Positions 16,545-27,658 are shown, counted from the stretch's first letter. The stretch: 64,000 bases of DNA from Buttiauxella sp. B2 (GCF_006376615.1 NZ_VEXQ01000002.1:62001-126000); one strand, 5' to 3'. Notes: generated by a model not told the origin, from the sequence alone. Numbers and translations are program-made.

Positions 16545-16838
16545 TTATTTACTCGATAAATAGCTTTGAGCTTCCTGGATTAGTGCATCGGCGATTTTGC
16601 CGGTATCCATTTTAAGCTCACCGTTGCGGATAGCGGTTTTAAGCGCTTCAACGCGTTCCATATTGATATCACCGCTGCCCGGCTGAATTAATTTCGCCTG
16701 CGCATCACTGAGTGTCACATTGGTGCTGTTTGGTGTCGTGTTTTTTTCCAGACGGCTCTTTTGAATCGGAGCTTCTGGCGTTTCGCGCGGTTGTACAGTA
16801 CTTACCGGCTTTAAAGGCGATGTGCGATCAATGCTCAT
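16545..16838 (-). CDS. flgM: Anti-sigma-28 factor FlgM
   Basis: This 97-residue protein matches E. coli FlgM in length and sequence ([16 protein letters not shown] at the start). It binds and silences FliA until the hook is finished, when it is exported. The C-terminal half forms the FliA-binding helices. The ATG at 16838 was chosen over an in-frame codon 14 positions earlier because it fits the family and follows a GATGAGGAT ribosome site. A FliA promoter lies just upstream (16882-16908), so FlgM is made from both the flgA class-2 and this class-3 promoter. Confidence 0.95.
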   Translation of the reverse strand: MSIDRTSPLKPVSTVQPRETPEAPIQKSRLEKNTTPNSTNVTLSDAQAKLIQPGSGDINMERVEALKTAIRNGELKMDTGKIADALIQEAQSYLSSK

Positions 16839-16881
16839 TATTTTATCCTCATCGAGGGAATATCTATCATCTGTTAACACA

Positions 16882-16908
16882 CTATCGGCAGTCGCCGCAG
16901 AACCTTTA
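16882..16908 (-). promoter_or_regulatory. Sigma-28 (FliA) promoter of flgM
   Basis: On the minus strand TAAA (16905-16908) is followed by 15 bases and then GCCGATAG (16882-16889). This matches the FliA consensus TAAA-N15-GCCGATAA at all but the last base. Confidence 0.88.
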
Positions 16909-16934
16909 TAGTCTTCTTAATCGCCAACAGAATA

Positions 16935-17594
16935 TTATAAGTTAATCAGAATATTCCCATCCAAGTCGACTACACCGTTCACAACTTGACCCGAATCCAT
17001 CCTCACCCGCGCATTTTGCGCGACGGCTGCATTGTTCAGCGCCTTGCCTTCACTATTAACACTAAATCCTTCACCTGCCGCCACCACTTGAACGCGTTGC
17101 CCAGCCTTGACTCGCCAGGACTGGCGCACCATTGACAGCAAAATGGGCTGGTTTGGTGCGATATCGCGCAGAGTCACGGCATTACTTGCCTGGCTGATAT
17201 CTAACATCGCGCGCGGAGGCAGTTGATCTAGCCGCCCACGTTTGAGTTGCACCAGGCTTTCATTGATTACGCTACCTCGCGGCAAAACCTGAGTGGCAAC
17301 CACGTAATTTCCTGTGGCACGCACTTCAGCCTGAATGTATCGCTTGTCGTTACCGCATCGCGCCAGAACACTCACATTACCCCATAGCCGACCATTACCT
17401 GGCATTGAAAAATCGGGAAGTGGGCAGGGTGGTAACTGTGCGTCGGGCGTTTTAACAACCACCGACACCTCATCGCTTATACCTGCCAAACGTTGCTGAA
17501 AAAACTGGCTCAATGGTGCATCCAGGATGCTGGCAAATACCTGTGGGCAAGCCAGTAAAAGGGCAATTATGCTCCAGGTTTTCAGACCGCTCAT
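16935..17594 (-). CDS. flgA: Flagellar P-ring assembly chaperone FlgA
   Basis: This 219-residue protein has the E. coli FlgA length. A clear signal peptide (MSGLKTWSIIALLLACPQVFA) directs it to the periplasm, where it helps polymerise FlgI into the P ring. The C-terminal SAF domain is visible (GSVINESLVQLKRG, then QPILLSMVRQSWRVKAGQRV). It is transcribed leftward, divergent from flgB. Confidence 0.94.
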   Translation of the reverse strand: MSGLKTWSIIALLLACPQVFASILDAPLSQFFQQRLAGISDEVSVVVKTPDAQLPPCPLPDFSMPGNGRLWGNVSVLARCGNDKRYIQAEVRATGNYVVATQVLPRGSVINESLVQLKRGRLDQLPPRAMLDISQASNAVTLRDIAPNQPILLSMVRQSWRVKAGQRVQVVAAGEGFSVNSEGKALNNAAVAQNARVRMDSGQVVNGVVDLDGNILINL

Positions 17595-17746
17595 GACGCT
17601 TCTCCTTGTTCAGGTTGCAGTGATTTTAACCGCACACGGAATTGATCAAGGCGATAAATAGCGACGCATTTTGTGTCTATTCCAACGATAACGCACGCGT
17701 AAGGGGCTTTAAGCTGTCGGACAAATCCTAATTATGCGGAGGGAAC
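17595..17746. promoter_or_regulatory. Divergent flgA/flgB control region (expected FlhDC class-2 promoters)
   Basis: This 152-bp gap separates divergent flagellar units. In E. coli and Salmonella it holds FlhDC-activated promoters for both flgA and flgB. I could not place the loose FlhDC boxes by eye, so this is assigned by position. The flgB ribosome site is GCGGAGGG just before the ATG at 17747. Confidence 0.5.
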
Positions 17747-18163
17747 ATGCTAGACAAACTGGATGCCGCGCTGCGATTTCAGCAAGAAGCGATTAATTTG
17801 CGCGCCCAGCGTCAGGAAATTCTGGCAGCAAATATCGCCAATGCGGATACCCCAGGCTATCAGGCACGCGATATTGATTTTGCCAGTGAAATGAAAAAAG
17901 TGATGGACAGAGGACGTGTTGAAGGTAGCGGCGTATCGCTTGCGCTGACCTCCTCGCGCCATATTCCGGCACAAACTCAAACTGTCCCGCAGCTCGATCT
18001 TCTCTACCGAATTCCTGACCAGCCGTCGATGGATGGCAACACCGTCGATATGGACCGCGAACGTACACAATTTGCCGATAACAGCCTGAAATACCAGTCA
18101 GATCTCACGGTTCTTGGCGGCCAAATCAAGGGCATGATGTCGGTGCTGCAACAGGGTGGCTAA
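17747..18163 (+). CDS. flgB: Flagellar proximal rod protein FlgB
   Basis: This 138-residue protein matches E. coli FlgB. The rod-protein N-terminal helix with its [15 protein letters not shown] motif is at about residues 29-43. FlgB is one of the proximal rod subunits that join the MS ring to the rod and is exported without a cleaved signal. It starts the long flgB-J operon. Confidence 0.95.
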   Translation: MLDKLDAALRFQQEAINLRAQRQEILAANIANADTPGYQARDIDFASEMKKVMDRGRVEGSGVSLALTSSRHIPAQTQTVPQLDLLYRIPDQPSMDGNTVDMDRERTQFADNSLKYQSDLTVLGGQIKGMMSVLQQGG

Positions 18164-18166
18164 TAG

Positions 18167-18571
18167 ATGGCTTTACTGAATATTTTTGATATTGCCGGTT
18201 CAGCAATGACCGCGCAATCCAAGCGTATGAACGTGGCGGCGAGTAACCTGGCTAACGCCGATAGTGCTACCGGGCCTGATGGCCAACCGTATCGCGCTAA
18301 GCAGGTTATTTTCCAGGTTGATGCCGCACCAGGTGCGGAAACCGGTGGCGTAAAAGTGACCGGCGTTCAGGAAAGCCAGGAACCGGACAAATTGGTGTTT
18401 CAGCCGGGTAACCCGCTGGCAGATGCTAAAGGTTATGTGCGCATGCCGAACGTGGATGTGGTGGGTGAGATGGTCAACAGCATGTCTGCATCACGCAGCT
18501 ACCAGGCCAACGTGGAAGTACTCAACACCGTGAAAAGCATGATGTTGAAAACCCTGACTCTTGGTCAATAA
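18167..18571 (+). CDS. flgC: Flagellar proximal rod protein FlgC
   Basis: This 134-residue protein matches E. coli FlgC. It has the rod/hook N-terminal motif ([16 protein letters not shown]) and the C-terminal helix [19 protein letters not shown] that packs in the rod core. The gene starts three bases after flgB. Confidence 0.95.
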   Translation: MALLNIFDIAGSAMTAQSKRMNVAASNLANADSATGPDGQPYRAKQVIFQVDAAPGAETGGVKVTGVQESQEPDKLVFQPGNPLADAKGYVRMPNVDVVGEMVNSMSASRSYQANVEVLNTVKSMMLKTLTLGQ

Positions 18572-18582
18572 AGGAGAGACTG

Positions 18583-19260
18583 ATGGGCATCGCCGTTAAT
18601 ATGAATGACACCACAACTAGTGGTGTTAATACGACATTGAGTAATAGCAGCCTGACTGGTAGTAGTTCTGCCGATCTTCAGAGTAGTTTCTTGACGCTGC
18701 TGGTTGCGCAGTTGAAAAACCAGGATCCCACCAACCCGCTGCAAAACAATGAACTGACGACTCAGTTGGCGCAAATCAGCACTGTGAGTGGTATTGAAAA
18801 GCTCAATACCACACTGGGTTCGGTGTCAGGTCAGTTAACTAATAACCAGTCTGTCCAGTCCAGCGCCTTGATTGGACATGGTGTAATGATCCCCGGTACC
18901 AAAATTCTGGCAGGCAGTGAAGCAACCACACCATTTGGTGTTGAGCTGCAACAAGCCGCCGACAAAGTCACCGCGACGATAACCGATAACACGGGAAAAG
19001 TGGTGCGTACGCTCGATATTGGTGCGCTAACCGCAGGTGTTCATACCTTCACCTGGGATGGAACCATGACGGACGGCACGACCGCACCAGATGGTGCTTA
19101 CAACGTCGCTATTAATGCCAGTAATGGCAGTACGCAGTTGGTCGCTCAACCGCTTAATTTTGCCATGGTCAACGGTGTGACACTCAGTAATGGCAAGACC
19201 TTGCTTGACCTCGGTACTTACGGCACCTCCACCCTCGATGACATCAGGCAGATTATCTAA
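18583..19260 (+). CDS. flgD: Flagellar hook cap / hook scaffolding protein FlgD
   Basis: This 225-residue protein is near the usual E. coli length (231). The N-terminal export region contains SSFLTLLVAQLKNQDPTNPLQ, the conserved FlgD motif, at about residues 35-55. FlgD caps the growing hook and lets FlgE subunits add beneath it, then leaves. The C-terminal half forms the Tudor/FNIII-like fold. Confidence 0.94.
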   Translation: MGIAVNMNDTTTSGVNTTLSNSSLTGSSSADLQSSFLTLLVAQLKNQDPTNPLQNNELTTQLAQISTVSGIEKLNTTLGSVSGQLTNNQSVQSSALIGHGVMIPGTKILAGSEATTPFGVELQQAADKVTATITDNTGKVVRTLDIGALTAGVHTFTWDGTMTDGTTAPDGAYNVAINASNGSTQLVAQPLNFAMVNGVTLSNGKTLLDLGTYGTSTLDDIRQII

Positions 19261-19287
19261 GCCTCCAACCCTTTGCAGGAGTAAAAC

Positions 19288-20496
19288 ATGGGCTTTTCTC
19301 AAGCGGTCAGCGGCCTGAATGCTGCAGCGACCAACCTGGACGTGATTGGTAACAACATTGCCAACTCCGCCACCTACGGTTTTAAATCTGGCAGCGTTTC
19401 TTTCGCAGATATGTTCGCAGGCTCTAAAGTTGGCCTGGGCGTTAAAGTTGCTGGTATCACGCAGGACTTTAACGACGGTACAACCACCAACACTGGGCGC
19501 GGCCTGGATGTGGCTATCAGCCAGAACGGTTTTTTCCGCTTGGTGGACACGAATGGTTCGGTTTATTACAGCCGTAACGGTCAGTTCAAATTAGATGAAA
19601 ACCGCAACCTGGTGAACATGCAGGGTATGCAGTTGACGGGCTACCCCGCAACAGGCACCCCACCAACGATTCAGCAAGGTGCAAACCCGACCGGGCTTTC
19701 TGTTCCTAACACTCTGATGGCGGCGAAAACCACCACCACGGCATCGATGCAGATCAACCTGAACTCCACTGATGCTGTTCCGGCGAAAACTACTTTTAGC
19801 CCAACGGATCCCGAAAGTTACAACAAAAAAGGTTCTATCACTGTCTTTGACAGCCAGGGTAACTCCCATGATATGAACGTCTATTTTGTAAAATCAGCAA
19901 CAGCTAACACCTGGGATGTTTATACCCAGGACAGCAGCGTGGCGAATAGCCCTGTCGTTAAAGGGAATTCCATGGTGTTCAACAGCAATGGCGTGTTGAC
20001 TGGTGGAACGACCAATACATTCACGACTGGAGCTATCAATGGCGCCACTCCTGCGACGTTTGATCTCAGTTTCCTGAACTCCATGCAGCAAAACACCGGC
20101 TCAAACAACATCGTTGCTGCGAATCAGAATGGTTATAAGCCAGGTGACCTGGTCAGCTACCAGATCAACGATGATGGCACCCTTGTCGGTAACTACTCCA
20201 ACGAGCAAACCCAACTGTTAGGGCAAATTGTTTTGTCTAATTTTGCCAACCCTGAAGGTCTTGCATCAGAAGGGAACAACGTGTGGTCTGCTTCCAATGC
20301 ATCAGGTGTGGCGCTGCTGGGTACCGCGGGTAGCGGCAACTTCGGGACGCTGACCAACGGCGCGCTGGAGTCTTCAAACGTCGATCTGAGTAAAGAACTG
20401 GTCAACATGATTGTCGCGCAGCGTAACTATCAGTCTAACGCGCAGACCATCAAGACCCAGGACCAGATCCTCAACACCCTGGTTAACCTGCGCTAA
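19288..20496 (+). CDS. flgE: Flagellar hook protein FlgE
   Basis: This 402-residue protein is the same size as E. coli FlgE. The N-terminus (MGFSQAVSGLNAAATNLDVIGNNIANSATYGFK) and the C-terminus (SNVDLSKELVNMIVAQRNYQSNAQTIKTQDQIL) are the conserved D0 coiled-coil parts; the middle is the more variable surface domain. It forms the hook joining rod and filament. Confidence 0.96.
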   Translation: MGFSQAVSGLNAAATNLDVIGNNIANSATYGFKSGSVSFADMFAGSKVGLGVKVAGITQDFNDGTTTNTGRGLDVAISQNGFFRLVDTNGSVYYSRNGQFKLDENRNLVNMQGMQLTGYPATGTPPTIQQGANPTGLSVPNTLMAAKTTTTASMQINLNSTDAVPAKTTFSPTDPESYNKKGSITVFDSQGNSHDMNVYFVKSATANTWDVYTQDSSVANSPVVKGNSMVFNSNGVLTGGTTNTFTTGAINGATPATFDLSFLNSMQQNTGSNNIVAANQNGYKPGDLVSYQINDDGTLVGNYSNEQTQLLGQIVLSNFANPEGLASEGNNVWSASNASGVALLGTAGSGNFGTLTNGALESSNVDLSKELVNMIVAQRNYQSNAQTIKTQDQILNTLVNLR

Positions 20497-20515
20497 GCAC
20501 TAACGGGATAGTTTA

Positions 20516-21271
20516 ATGGATCACGCAATTTATACCGCCATGGGTGCGGCAAGTCAGACGCTGAATCAACAAGCGGTGACGGCCAGCAACCTGGCAAATG
20601 CTTCAACACCAGGCTTTCGTGCGCAGCTTACTGCGTTGCGCTCGGTACCTGTGGAAGGCCTTTCCCTGCCAACGCGTACGCTGGTGACAGCATCAACGCC
20701 GGGTGCGGATATGTCACAAGGGCAGCTTGATTACACTCAACGTCCACTGGATGTTGCCCTGCAACAAGATGGCTGGCTGGCGGTACAAAGTGCTGATGGC
20801 AGTGAGGCTTATACCCGTAACGGCAATATGCAGGTCAGCCCTGCCGGGCAGTTAACTATCGGTGGGCAACCGGTGATGGGCGACGGTGGCCCGATTGCTG
20901 TCCCGCAGGGTTCACAACTGACTATCGCGGCGGATGGGACTATCTCTTCGCTCAATCCTGGAGATCCACCCAATACCGTGGCACCGATTGGCCGTTTGAA
21001 ACTGGTGAAAGCCAGCGGCCAGGAAGTGGTGCGCGGTGATGATGGTTTATTCCGTTTGAGTGCTAATGCTCAGGCCACGCGCGGCACAACGTTGCAGGCC
21101 GATCCCAGCATCAGAGTCATGTCTGGTGTGCTGGAAGGCAGCAACGTTAAGCCAGTAGAAGCGATGGCTGACATGATAACCAACGCCCGCCGTTTCGAGA
21201 TGCAGATGAAAATTATCTCGAGCGTTGATGAGAACGAACAACGTGCCAATCAGTTGCTGTCAATGACCTGA
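20516..21271 (+). CDS. flgF: Flagellar proximal rod protein FlgF
   Basis: This 251-residue protein matches E. coli FlgF. The N-terminal NLANASTPGFRAQ motif and the C-terminal rod helix (AMADMITNARRFEMQMKIIS) are present. It sits between FlgC and FlgG in the rod. The gene follows flgE by 19 bp. Confidence 0.95.
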   Translation: MDHAIYTAMGAASQTLNQQAVTASNLANASTPGFRAQLTALRSVPVEGLSLPTRTLVTASTPGADMSQGQLDYTQRPLDVALQQDGWLAVQSADGSEAYTRNGNMQVSPAGQLTIGGQPVMGDGGPIAVPQGSQLTIAADGTISSLNPGDPPNTVAPIGRLKLVKASGQEVVRGDDGLFRLSANAQATRGTTLQADPSIRVMSGVLEGSNVKPVEAMADMITNARRFEMQMKIISSVDENEQRANQLLSMT

Positions 21272-21290
21272 TGTTAAGCCGTGTAATTAA

Positions 21291-22085
<795 letters not shown>

Positions 22086-22131
22086 GATGTTTGCCGGTGC
22101 GTTCACGCGCGCCGGCTGCCGAGACCTGAAG

Positions 22132-22836
22132 ATGAAAGAAATGCAAAACCCTATGGTTCTTCGTCCTGTCGTGATGTGTCTGGTGCTGGCAACAAGCGGT
22201 TGTGCCCTGATCCCCGCCAAACCGTTGGTAGAAGGGGCAACAACCGCCCAACCGGTTCCCGGCCCTGCGCCTGTGATTAATGGATCTATTTTCCAGACGG
22301 CACAGCCTGTGAACTACGGTTATCAACCGCTGTTTGAAGACCGTCGCCCGCGTAATGTTGGTGATACGTTGACCATTCAGCTTCAGGAAAATGTCAGTGC
22401 CAGTAAGAGTTCGTCGGCGAATGCCAGCCGTGATGGCAAAACAAACTTTGGTATGGACGTCACGCCACGTTATCTCGAAGGCCTGTTTGGCAACAATCGT
22501 GCTGATGTAGATGCTTCTGGTGGCAACAGCTTTAACGGTAAAGGTGGGGCAAACGCCAGTAATACCTTTAGCGGCACGTTAACCGTGACGGTGGATCAGG
22601 TGCTGGCAAACGGTAACCTGCATGTTGTAGGTGAAAAACAAATCGCTATTAATCAGGGCACCGAATTTATTCGTTTCTCCGGTGTGGTGAATCCTCGCAC
22701 CATCAGTGGTTCCAATACTGTACCGTCCACACAAGTGGCTGATGCACGTATCGAATATGTCGGTAACGGCTATATCAATGAGGCGCAGAACATGGGCTGG
22801 TTGCAACGCTTCTTCCTTAATTTATCGCCGATGTAA
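22132..22836 (+). CDS. flgH: Flagellar L-ring lipoprotein FlgH
   Basis: This protein of about 234 residues matches E. coli FlgH (232), forming the outer-membrane L ring. The lipoprotein signal ends in VLATSGC; the residue three before the cysteine is Thr rather than the usual Leu. The reading frame is open from 22087, but homology begins only after [10 protein letters not shown], so an ATG at 22132 or 22141 is the probable start; neither has a strong ribosome site. The mature part is highly conserved, for example in [15 protein letters not shown] and the C-terminal [17 protein letters not shown]. Confidence 0.9.
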   Translation: MKEMQNPMVLRPVVMCLVLATSGCALIPAKPLVEGATTAQPVPGPAPVINGSIFQTAQPVNYGYQPLFEDRRPRNVGDTLTIQLQENVSASKSSSANASRDGKTNFGMDVTPRYLEGLFGNNRADVDASGGNSFNGKGGANASNTFSGTLTVTVDQVLANGNLHVVGEKQIAINQGTEFIRFSGVVNPRTISGSNTVPSTQVADARIEYVGNGYINEAQNMGWLQRFFLNLSPM

Positions 22837-22847
22837 GCGAGGGGTAC

Positions 22848-23945
22848 ATGACCAGATATTTGCTTGGATTTTTAATTATGCTGGTGGCGACGCAGGCATT
22901 GGCGGACCGTATCCGCGACCTGACAACCGTGCAAGGTGTGCGAGAGAACGCCCTGATTGGTTATGGGCTAGTCGTTGGGCTGGATGGTACGGGCGACCAG
23001 ACGACACAAACGCCGTTTACCACACAAACACTCAATAACATGCTTTCCCAGTTGGGCATTACCGTTCCTGCGGGCACTAATATGCAGCTCAAGAACGTGG
23101 CGGCAGTTATGGTGACCGCGAAGTACCCGGCATTTGCGCGCTCCGGACAAAATATTGACGTAGTGGTTTCCTCTCTGGGTAACGCCAAAAGCCTGCGTGG
23201 CGGCACATTGCTGATGACACCAATGAAAGGTGTTGATAACCAGGTTTACGCACTGGCTCAGGGCAACATTTTAGTCGGCGGTGCGGGAGCTTCTGCAGGC
23301 GGCAGCAGCGTTCAGGTTAACCAGCTCAACGGCGGTCGTATTACCAACGGTGCTGTTATCGAACGCGAGTTACCGGGCACGTTTGGCACCGGTAATGTTA
23401 TTAGTCTGCAATTAAACAATGACGACTTCACGCTGGCCCAGCAAATTACCGACACTATCAACCGCTCGCGTGGCTTTGGCAGTGCATCGGCATTAGATGC
23501 GCGCACTATCCAAATTCGTGTGCCAACCGGTAATAGCTCACAAGTACGTTTGTTAGCCGATATCCAGAACCTGGATGTGAACTTACCGGCACAAGACGCC
23601 AAAGTGATCATCAACTCACGTACAGGCTCGGTTGTAATGAACCAGGAAGTGACGCTGAACACTTGTGCGGTGGCGCAAGGAAACTTGTCGGTGACGGTTA
23701 ACCGCCAAGCTCAGGTCAGCCAGCCGGATACTCCATTTGGGGGTGGGCAAACTGTGGTGACGCCGCAAACCCAAATTGATTTACGCCAAAGTGGCGGTGC
23801 GTTACAGCGGGTTAACGCCAGCGCCAACCTCAATACCGTGGTTCGCGCACTCAATACGTTGGGGGCAACACCAATGGAGTTGATGTCGATTCTGCAATCC
23901 ATGCAAAGCGCGGGTTGTTTGCGTGCCAAAGTGGAAATCATCTGA
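22848..23945 (+). CDS. flgI: Flagellar P-ring protein FlgI
   Basis: This 365-residue protein matches E. coli FlgI in length and sequence. A Sec signal ([19 protein letters not shown]) precedes [20 protein letters not shown], and the two cysteines of the mature chain occur at DTCA-like NTCAVAQGN and SAGCLRAK, which form the stabilising disulfide in the family. Its stop overlaps the flgJ start by one base. Confidence 0.95.
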   Translation: MTRYLLGFLIMLVATQALADRIRDLTTVQGVRENALIGYGLVVGLDGTGDQTTQTPFTTQTLNNMLSQLGITVPAGTNMQLKNVAAVMVTAKYPAFARSGQNIDVVVSSLGNAKSLRGGTLLMTPMKGVDNQVYALAQGNILVGGAGASAGGSSVQVNQLNGGRITNGAVIERELPGTFGTGNVISLQLNNDDFTLAQQITDTINRSRGFGSASALDARTIQIRVPTGNSSQVRLLADIQNLDVNLPAQDAKVIINSRTGSVVMNQEVTLNTCAVAQGNLSVTVNRQAQVSQPDTPFGGGQTVVTPQTQIDLRQSGGALQRVNASANLNTVVRALNTLGATPMELMSILQSMQSAGCLRAKVEII

Positions 23946-24886
23946 TGCTTAACGAAGCCCAGTCACTGGCTAATGCGGCGTGGGACGCTAACTCTCTCAA
24001 TGAGCTGAAAGCGAAAACTGGGCAAGATCCCAAGGGCAATCTCAAAACGGTTGCCCGCCAGGTGGAAGGGATGTTTGTGCAGATGATGCTAAAAAGCATG
24101 CGTGAGGCGCTGCCAAAAGATGGCTTATTTAGCAGCGAGCAGACACGTATGTATACCAGCATCTACGATCAGCAAATCGCGCAGCAGCTCAGTGCCAAAG
24201 GGCTTGGGCTTGCCGATATGATGGTTGAACAAATGGGGGGCAATGCAGATCCATCGGAAGACGCAGGTAAAGTACCGATGAAGTTTGATATGCAAACCGT
24301 AACCAGTTTCCAGAACCAGACATTAACGCAAATGGTGCGCCAGGCTATTCCCAAAGTGCCTTCTAACGAAGAACCGCTAACGGGCGACAGCAAAGACTTT
24401 TTGGCACAGCTTTCTTTACCAGCACGACTTGCCAGCGAGCAGAGTGGTATCCCTCATCACTTGATTCTGGCGCAGGCCGCGCTGGAGTCTGGCTGGGGAC
24501 AGCGACAAATCCTCACTGAAAAAGGCGAGCCAAGCTTTAACTTGTTTGGTGTTAAAGCTTCGGCAAACTGGAAAGGGAAGGTCACCGAAATCACCACCAC
24601 TGAATACGAAAATGGTGAAGCGAAAAAGGTGAAAGCTAAGTTCCGCGTGTATAGCTCTTATCTCGAAGCACTTTCTGACTACGTAGGCTTGCTAACCCGC
24701 AACCCTCGTTACGCCGCCGTAACTAATGCTGATACCGCGGAACAGGGGGCTCAGGCCTTGCAAAATGCAGGCTACGCCACCGATCCAAATTACGCACGCA
24801 AACTCACTGGCATGATTCAACAGATGAAAGCGATGGGTGATAAAGTCGCAAAAGCGTACAGCAACGATCTGTCAAATTTGTTCTGA
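23945..24886 (+). CDS. flgJ: Flagellar rod assembly protein and peptidoglycan hydrolase FlgJ
   Basis: This 313-residue protein matches E. coli FlgJ. The N-terminal half is the rod-cap domain (VARQVEGMFVQMMLKSMREALPKDGLFSSE). The C-terminal half (about 155-313) is a beta-N-acetylglucosaminidase with the catalytic Glu in AALESGWG, which opens the cell wall for the rod. The ATG at 23945 overlaps the flgI stop as TGATG; the upstream in-frame codons have no homology. Confidence 0.94.
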   Translation: MLNEAQSLANAAWDANSLNELKAKTGQDPKGNLKTVARQVEGMFVQMMLKSMREALPKDGLFSSEQTRMYTSIYDQQIAQQLSAKGLGLADMMVEQMGGNADPSEDAGKVPMKFDMQTVTSFQNQTLTQMVRQAIPKVPSNEEPLTGDSKDFLAQLSLPARLASEQSGIPHHLILAQAALESGWGQRQILTEKGEPSFNLFGVKASANWKGKVTEITTTEYENGEAKKVKAKFRVYSSYLEALSDYVGLLTRNPRYAAVTNADTAEQGAQALQNAGYATDPNYARKLTGMIQQMKAMGDKVAKAYSNDLSNLF

Positions 24887-24904
24887 ACACACGTTATTAA
24901 AGCC

Positions 24905-24931
24905 TCAAGTCCTGACGGGAGCTGCCGATAA
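24905..24931 (+). promoter_or_regulatory. Sigma-28 (FliA) promoter of flgKL
   Basis: TCAA (24905-24908), 15 bases, then GCCGATAA (24924-24931). The -10 is a perfect FliA element and the -35 TCAA differs from TAAA at one base, as in other enteric flgK promoters. It lies about 40 bp before flgK. Confidence 0.85.
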
Positions 24932-24971
24932 TAATCGACAGGACCCGTGATAAACGAGCAAAGGAAATTTC

Positions 24972-26633
24972 ATGTCCAGTAGCCTGATTAACAGTGCCAT
25001 GAGTGGCCTGGGTGCTGCTCAGGCGGCACTGAATACCGTCAGTAACAATATTTCAAATTACAACATTACCGGTTATACCCGCCAGACTACCGTGTTGTCA
25101 CAGTCGCAAAGTACGCTGGGCGCTGGTGGCTGGGTTGGTAATGGGGTGTATGTCAGCGGTGTGCAACGTGAATATGATTCGTTCATTACCAACCAACTGC
25201 GCGCGGCACAGACCCAAAGCAGTGGGCTGAATACGCAGTATCAACAGATGTCTAAAATTGACAACATTCTGTCTGGTACCACAAATACCCTTGCAACAAC
25301 CATGCAGAGCTTTTTCAGCGGCTTGCAAACGCTGGTCAGTAACTCTGAAGACCCGGCTGCGCGCCAGGCGTTACTGGGTAATGCCAGCGGCCTGGTAAAC
25401 CAGTTTAAGGTGACGGATCAGTATCTGCGTGACCAGGATAAGCAAGTTAATACCGCGGTTCAAAGCAGCGTTGAGCAAATCAACAACTACTCCAGCCAGA
25501 TAGCTAATCTCAACACTCAGATTTCACGCCTTACCGGTGTGGGAGCAGGTGCCGTACCTAACGATTTGCTGGATCAGCGCGACCAATTAGTCAGCGAATT
25601 AAACCAGATTGTGGGCGTAGAAGTTAGCGTTCAGGATGGTGGTACCTATAACGTATCCATCGCCAATGGGTTATCCCTTGTTCAGGGTGACAAAGCGAAT
25701 AAACTGGCGGCGGTGGGCTCCAGCGCAGATCCTTCTCGTATCACTGTCGGCTATGTTGATTCAGTTTCAGGAACCACTGAAATCCCTGAAAGCCAGCTGA
25801 AAAGTGGTTCACTGGGCGGTATGTTGACTTTCCGCTCGCAGGACCTTGATGGCGCCCGTAACCGTCTCGGACAATTGGCTCTGACGTTTGCTGATGCGAT
25901 TAACAAACAACATGGTAAAGGGTTCGATGCCGAAGGGACTGCAGGAAAAGACTTCTTCAAATTCGGCGGCCCGTCGGTTCTGAGCAATAGCAACAATGCC
26001 TCTAAATCCACCACACTGACTGCCAGTATGACGGACAGCACTCAGGTGCAGGCCAGCGACTACAAAGTGGTATATGACGGTACGGACTGGCAAGTCACGC
26101 GTCTGTCGGATAATAAGCAATTCACGGCTACGGTTACCGATGATGGCACCGGTAACAAGAGCATGAGCTTCGACGGGCTGAAGCTAGACATTAGTGGCAC
26201 AGCACCGACCAAAAATGACAGCTTTACGGTGAAACCAGTGTCAGATGCCGTAGTGAATATGGACGTGCTGATCACCGACGAAAGTAAGCTGGCATTGGCT
26301 GGTGCAGCAGACAATGGTGAAAGCGATAACCGAAATGCTCAGGCGTTGCTGGACTTACAAAGTGCCAAAACAGTGAATGGCAACAAATCGTTTAACGACG
26401 CGTACGCCAGCCTGGTTAGTGATGTTGGTAACAAAACCAGCACGCTCAAAGTCACCAGTACCACGCAAAATAATGTGGTCACGCAACTAAGTAACCAACA
26501 GCAGTCTATCTCTGGCGTCAACCTTGACGAAGAATACGGTAACTTGCAGCGTTTCCAACAGTATTACCTGGCGAACGCTCAGGTACTTCAGACAGCATCA
26601 ACTCTGTTTGATGCGTTACTGTCCATCCGTTAA
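24972..26633 (+). CDS. flgK: Hook-filament junction protein FlgK (HAP1)
   Basis: This 553-residue protein matches enteric FlgK (E. coli 547). The N-terminal MSSSLINSAMSGLGAAQAALN and C-terminal SGVNLDEEYGNLQRFQQYYLANAQVLQTAS are the conserved D0/D1 coiled coils. It joins hook to filament with FlgL and is a client of FlgN. It has its own FliA promoter. Confidence 0.95.
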   Translation: MSSSLINSAMSGLGAAQAALNTVSNNISNYNITGYTRQTTVLSQSQSTLGAGGWVGNGVYVSGVQREYDSFITNQLRAAQTQSSGLNTQYQQMSKIDNILSGTTNTLATTMQSFFSGLQTLVSNSEDPAARQALLGNASGLVNQFKVTDQYLRDQDKQVNTAVQSSVEQINNYSSQIANLNTQISRLTGVGAGAVPNDLLDQRDQLVSELNQIVGVEVSVQDGGTYNVSIANGLSLVQGDKANKLAAVGSSADPSRITVGYVDSVSGTTEIPESQLKSGSLGGMLTFRSQDLDGARNRLGQLALTFADAINKQHGKGFDAEGTAGKDFFKFGGPSVLSNSNNASKSTTLTASMTDSTQVQASDYKVVYDGTDWQVTRLSDNKQFTATVTDDGTGNKSMSFDGLKLDISGTAPTKNDSFTVKPVSDAVVNMDVLITDESKLALAGAADNGESDNRNAQALLDLQSAKTVNGNKSFNDAYASLVSDVGNKTSTLKVTSTTQNNVVTQLSNQQQSISGVNLDEEYGNLQRFQQYYLANAQVLQTASTLFDALLSIR

Positions 26634-26649
26634 TTAAGGAGTCTGGCGT

Positions 26650-27612
26650 ATGCGTATCAGTACCGCAATGATGTACCAACAGAACATGCGTGGCGTAACT
26701 AACGCACAAAGCGAGTGGCTGCGTTACGGCGAGCAGATGTCGACAGGCCAACGCGTTAACAAACCTTCTGATGACCCTATTGCTGCTTCACAAGCCGTGG
26801 TGCTCTCACAGGCTCAGGCGCAAAACAGCCAATATGCGCTGGCACGTACTTTTGCCACGCAAAAAGTATCGTTAGAAGAAAACGTGTTGGGGCAGGTGAC
26901 AACAGCTATCCAGTCTGCGCAGGAAAAAATCGTTTACGCCAACAACGGCACGTTAAGCGACGATGACCGTGGGTCACTGGCAACCGATCTGGAAGGTATC
27001 CGCAATCAGATATTGAACCTGGCCAACAGTACCGATGGCAATGGGCGTTATATTTTTGCTGGTTACAAAACCGAAAAGGCACCGTTTTCCGGCGATGCAG
27101 GTCAGGTAATCTATGGCGGTGGTGATACACCTGTTTCTCAGTCTGTAGATGCGTCACGTACCATGACGATTGGTCATACCGGTAAGCAAATTTTTGACAC
27201 GCTGACCAGTAATGCAGTCCCTGAACCCGGAACCGGTACGTCTGAAAGCAATCTATTCAATATGCTCGACTCAGCTATTGAAACATTGAGAACACCGACC
27301 GAAGGCAAAGATGATGCACAAAAAGCGGATTTAACCGCCGCCATTGATAAAACCAGCCGTGGCCTGAAAAACTCACTCAATAACGTACTGACAGTCCGTG
27401 CTGAGTTGGGTACACAGCTGAGTGAACTGGATAAGCTTGATGAGCTAGGCAGCGACCGTAGCTTAGGTCAGGCTCAGCAAATGAGTGATTTGATTAACGT
27501 GGACTGGAACTCAGCCATATCTTCTTATGTTATGCAACAGGCAGCGCTTCAGGCTTCTTATAAAGCTTTTAGCGATATGCAAGGGATGTCTTTGTTCCAA
27601 CTCAATAAGTAA
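26650..27612 (+). CDS. flgL: Hook-filament junction protein FlgL (HAP3)
   Basis: This 320-residue protein matches E. coli FlgL (317). The flagellin-like N-terminus MRISTAMMYQQNMRGVTNAQ and the conserved SGQRVNKPSDDP-type motif (STGQRVNKPSDDPIAA) are present. It is the second junction protein, adjacent to the first flagellin ring. The operon ends in a strong terminator. Confidence 0.95.
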   Translation: MRISTAMMYQQNMRGVTNAQSEWLRYGEQMSTGQRVNKPSDDPIAASQAVVLSQAQAQNSQYALARTFATQKVSLEENVLGQVTTAIQSAQEKIVYANNGTLSDDDRGSLATDLEGIRNQILNLANSTDGNGRYIFAGYKTEKAPFSGDAGQVIYGGGDTPVSQSVDASRTMTIGHTGKQIFDTLTSNAVPEPGTGTSESNLFNMLDSAIETLRTPTEGKDDAQKADLTAAIDKTSRGLKNSLNNVLTVRAELGTQLSELDKLDELGSDRSLGQAQQMSDLINVDWNSAISSYVMQQAALQASYKAFSDMQGMSLFQLNK

Positions 27613-27658
27613 TTTCTACCGTTTTGGGCGTGCTATGAAACTGAGCATGCTTTATATG

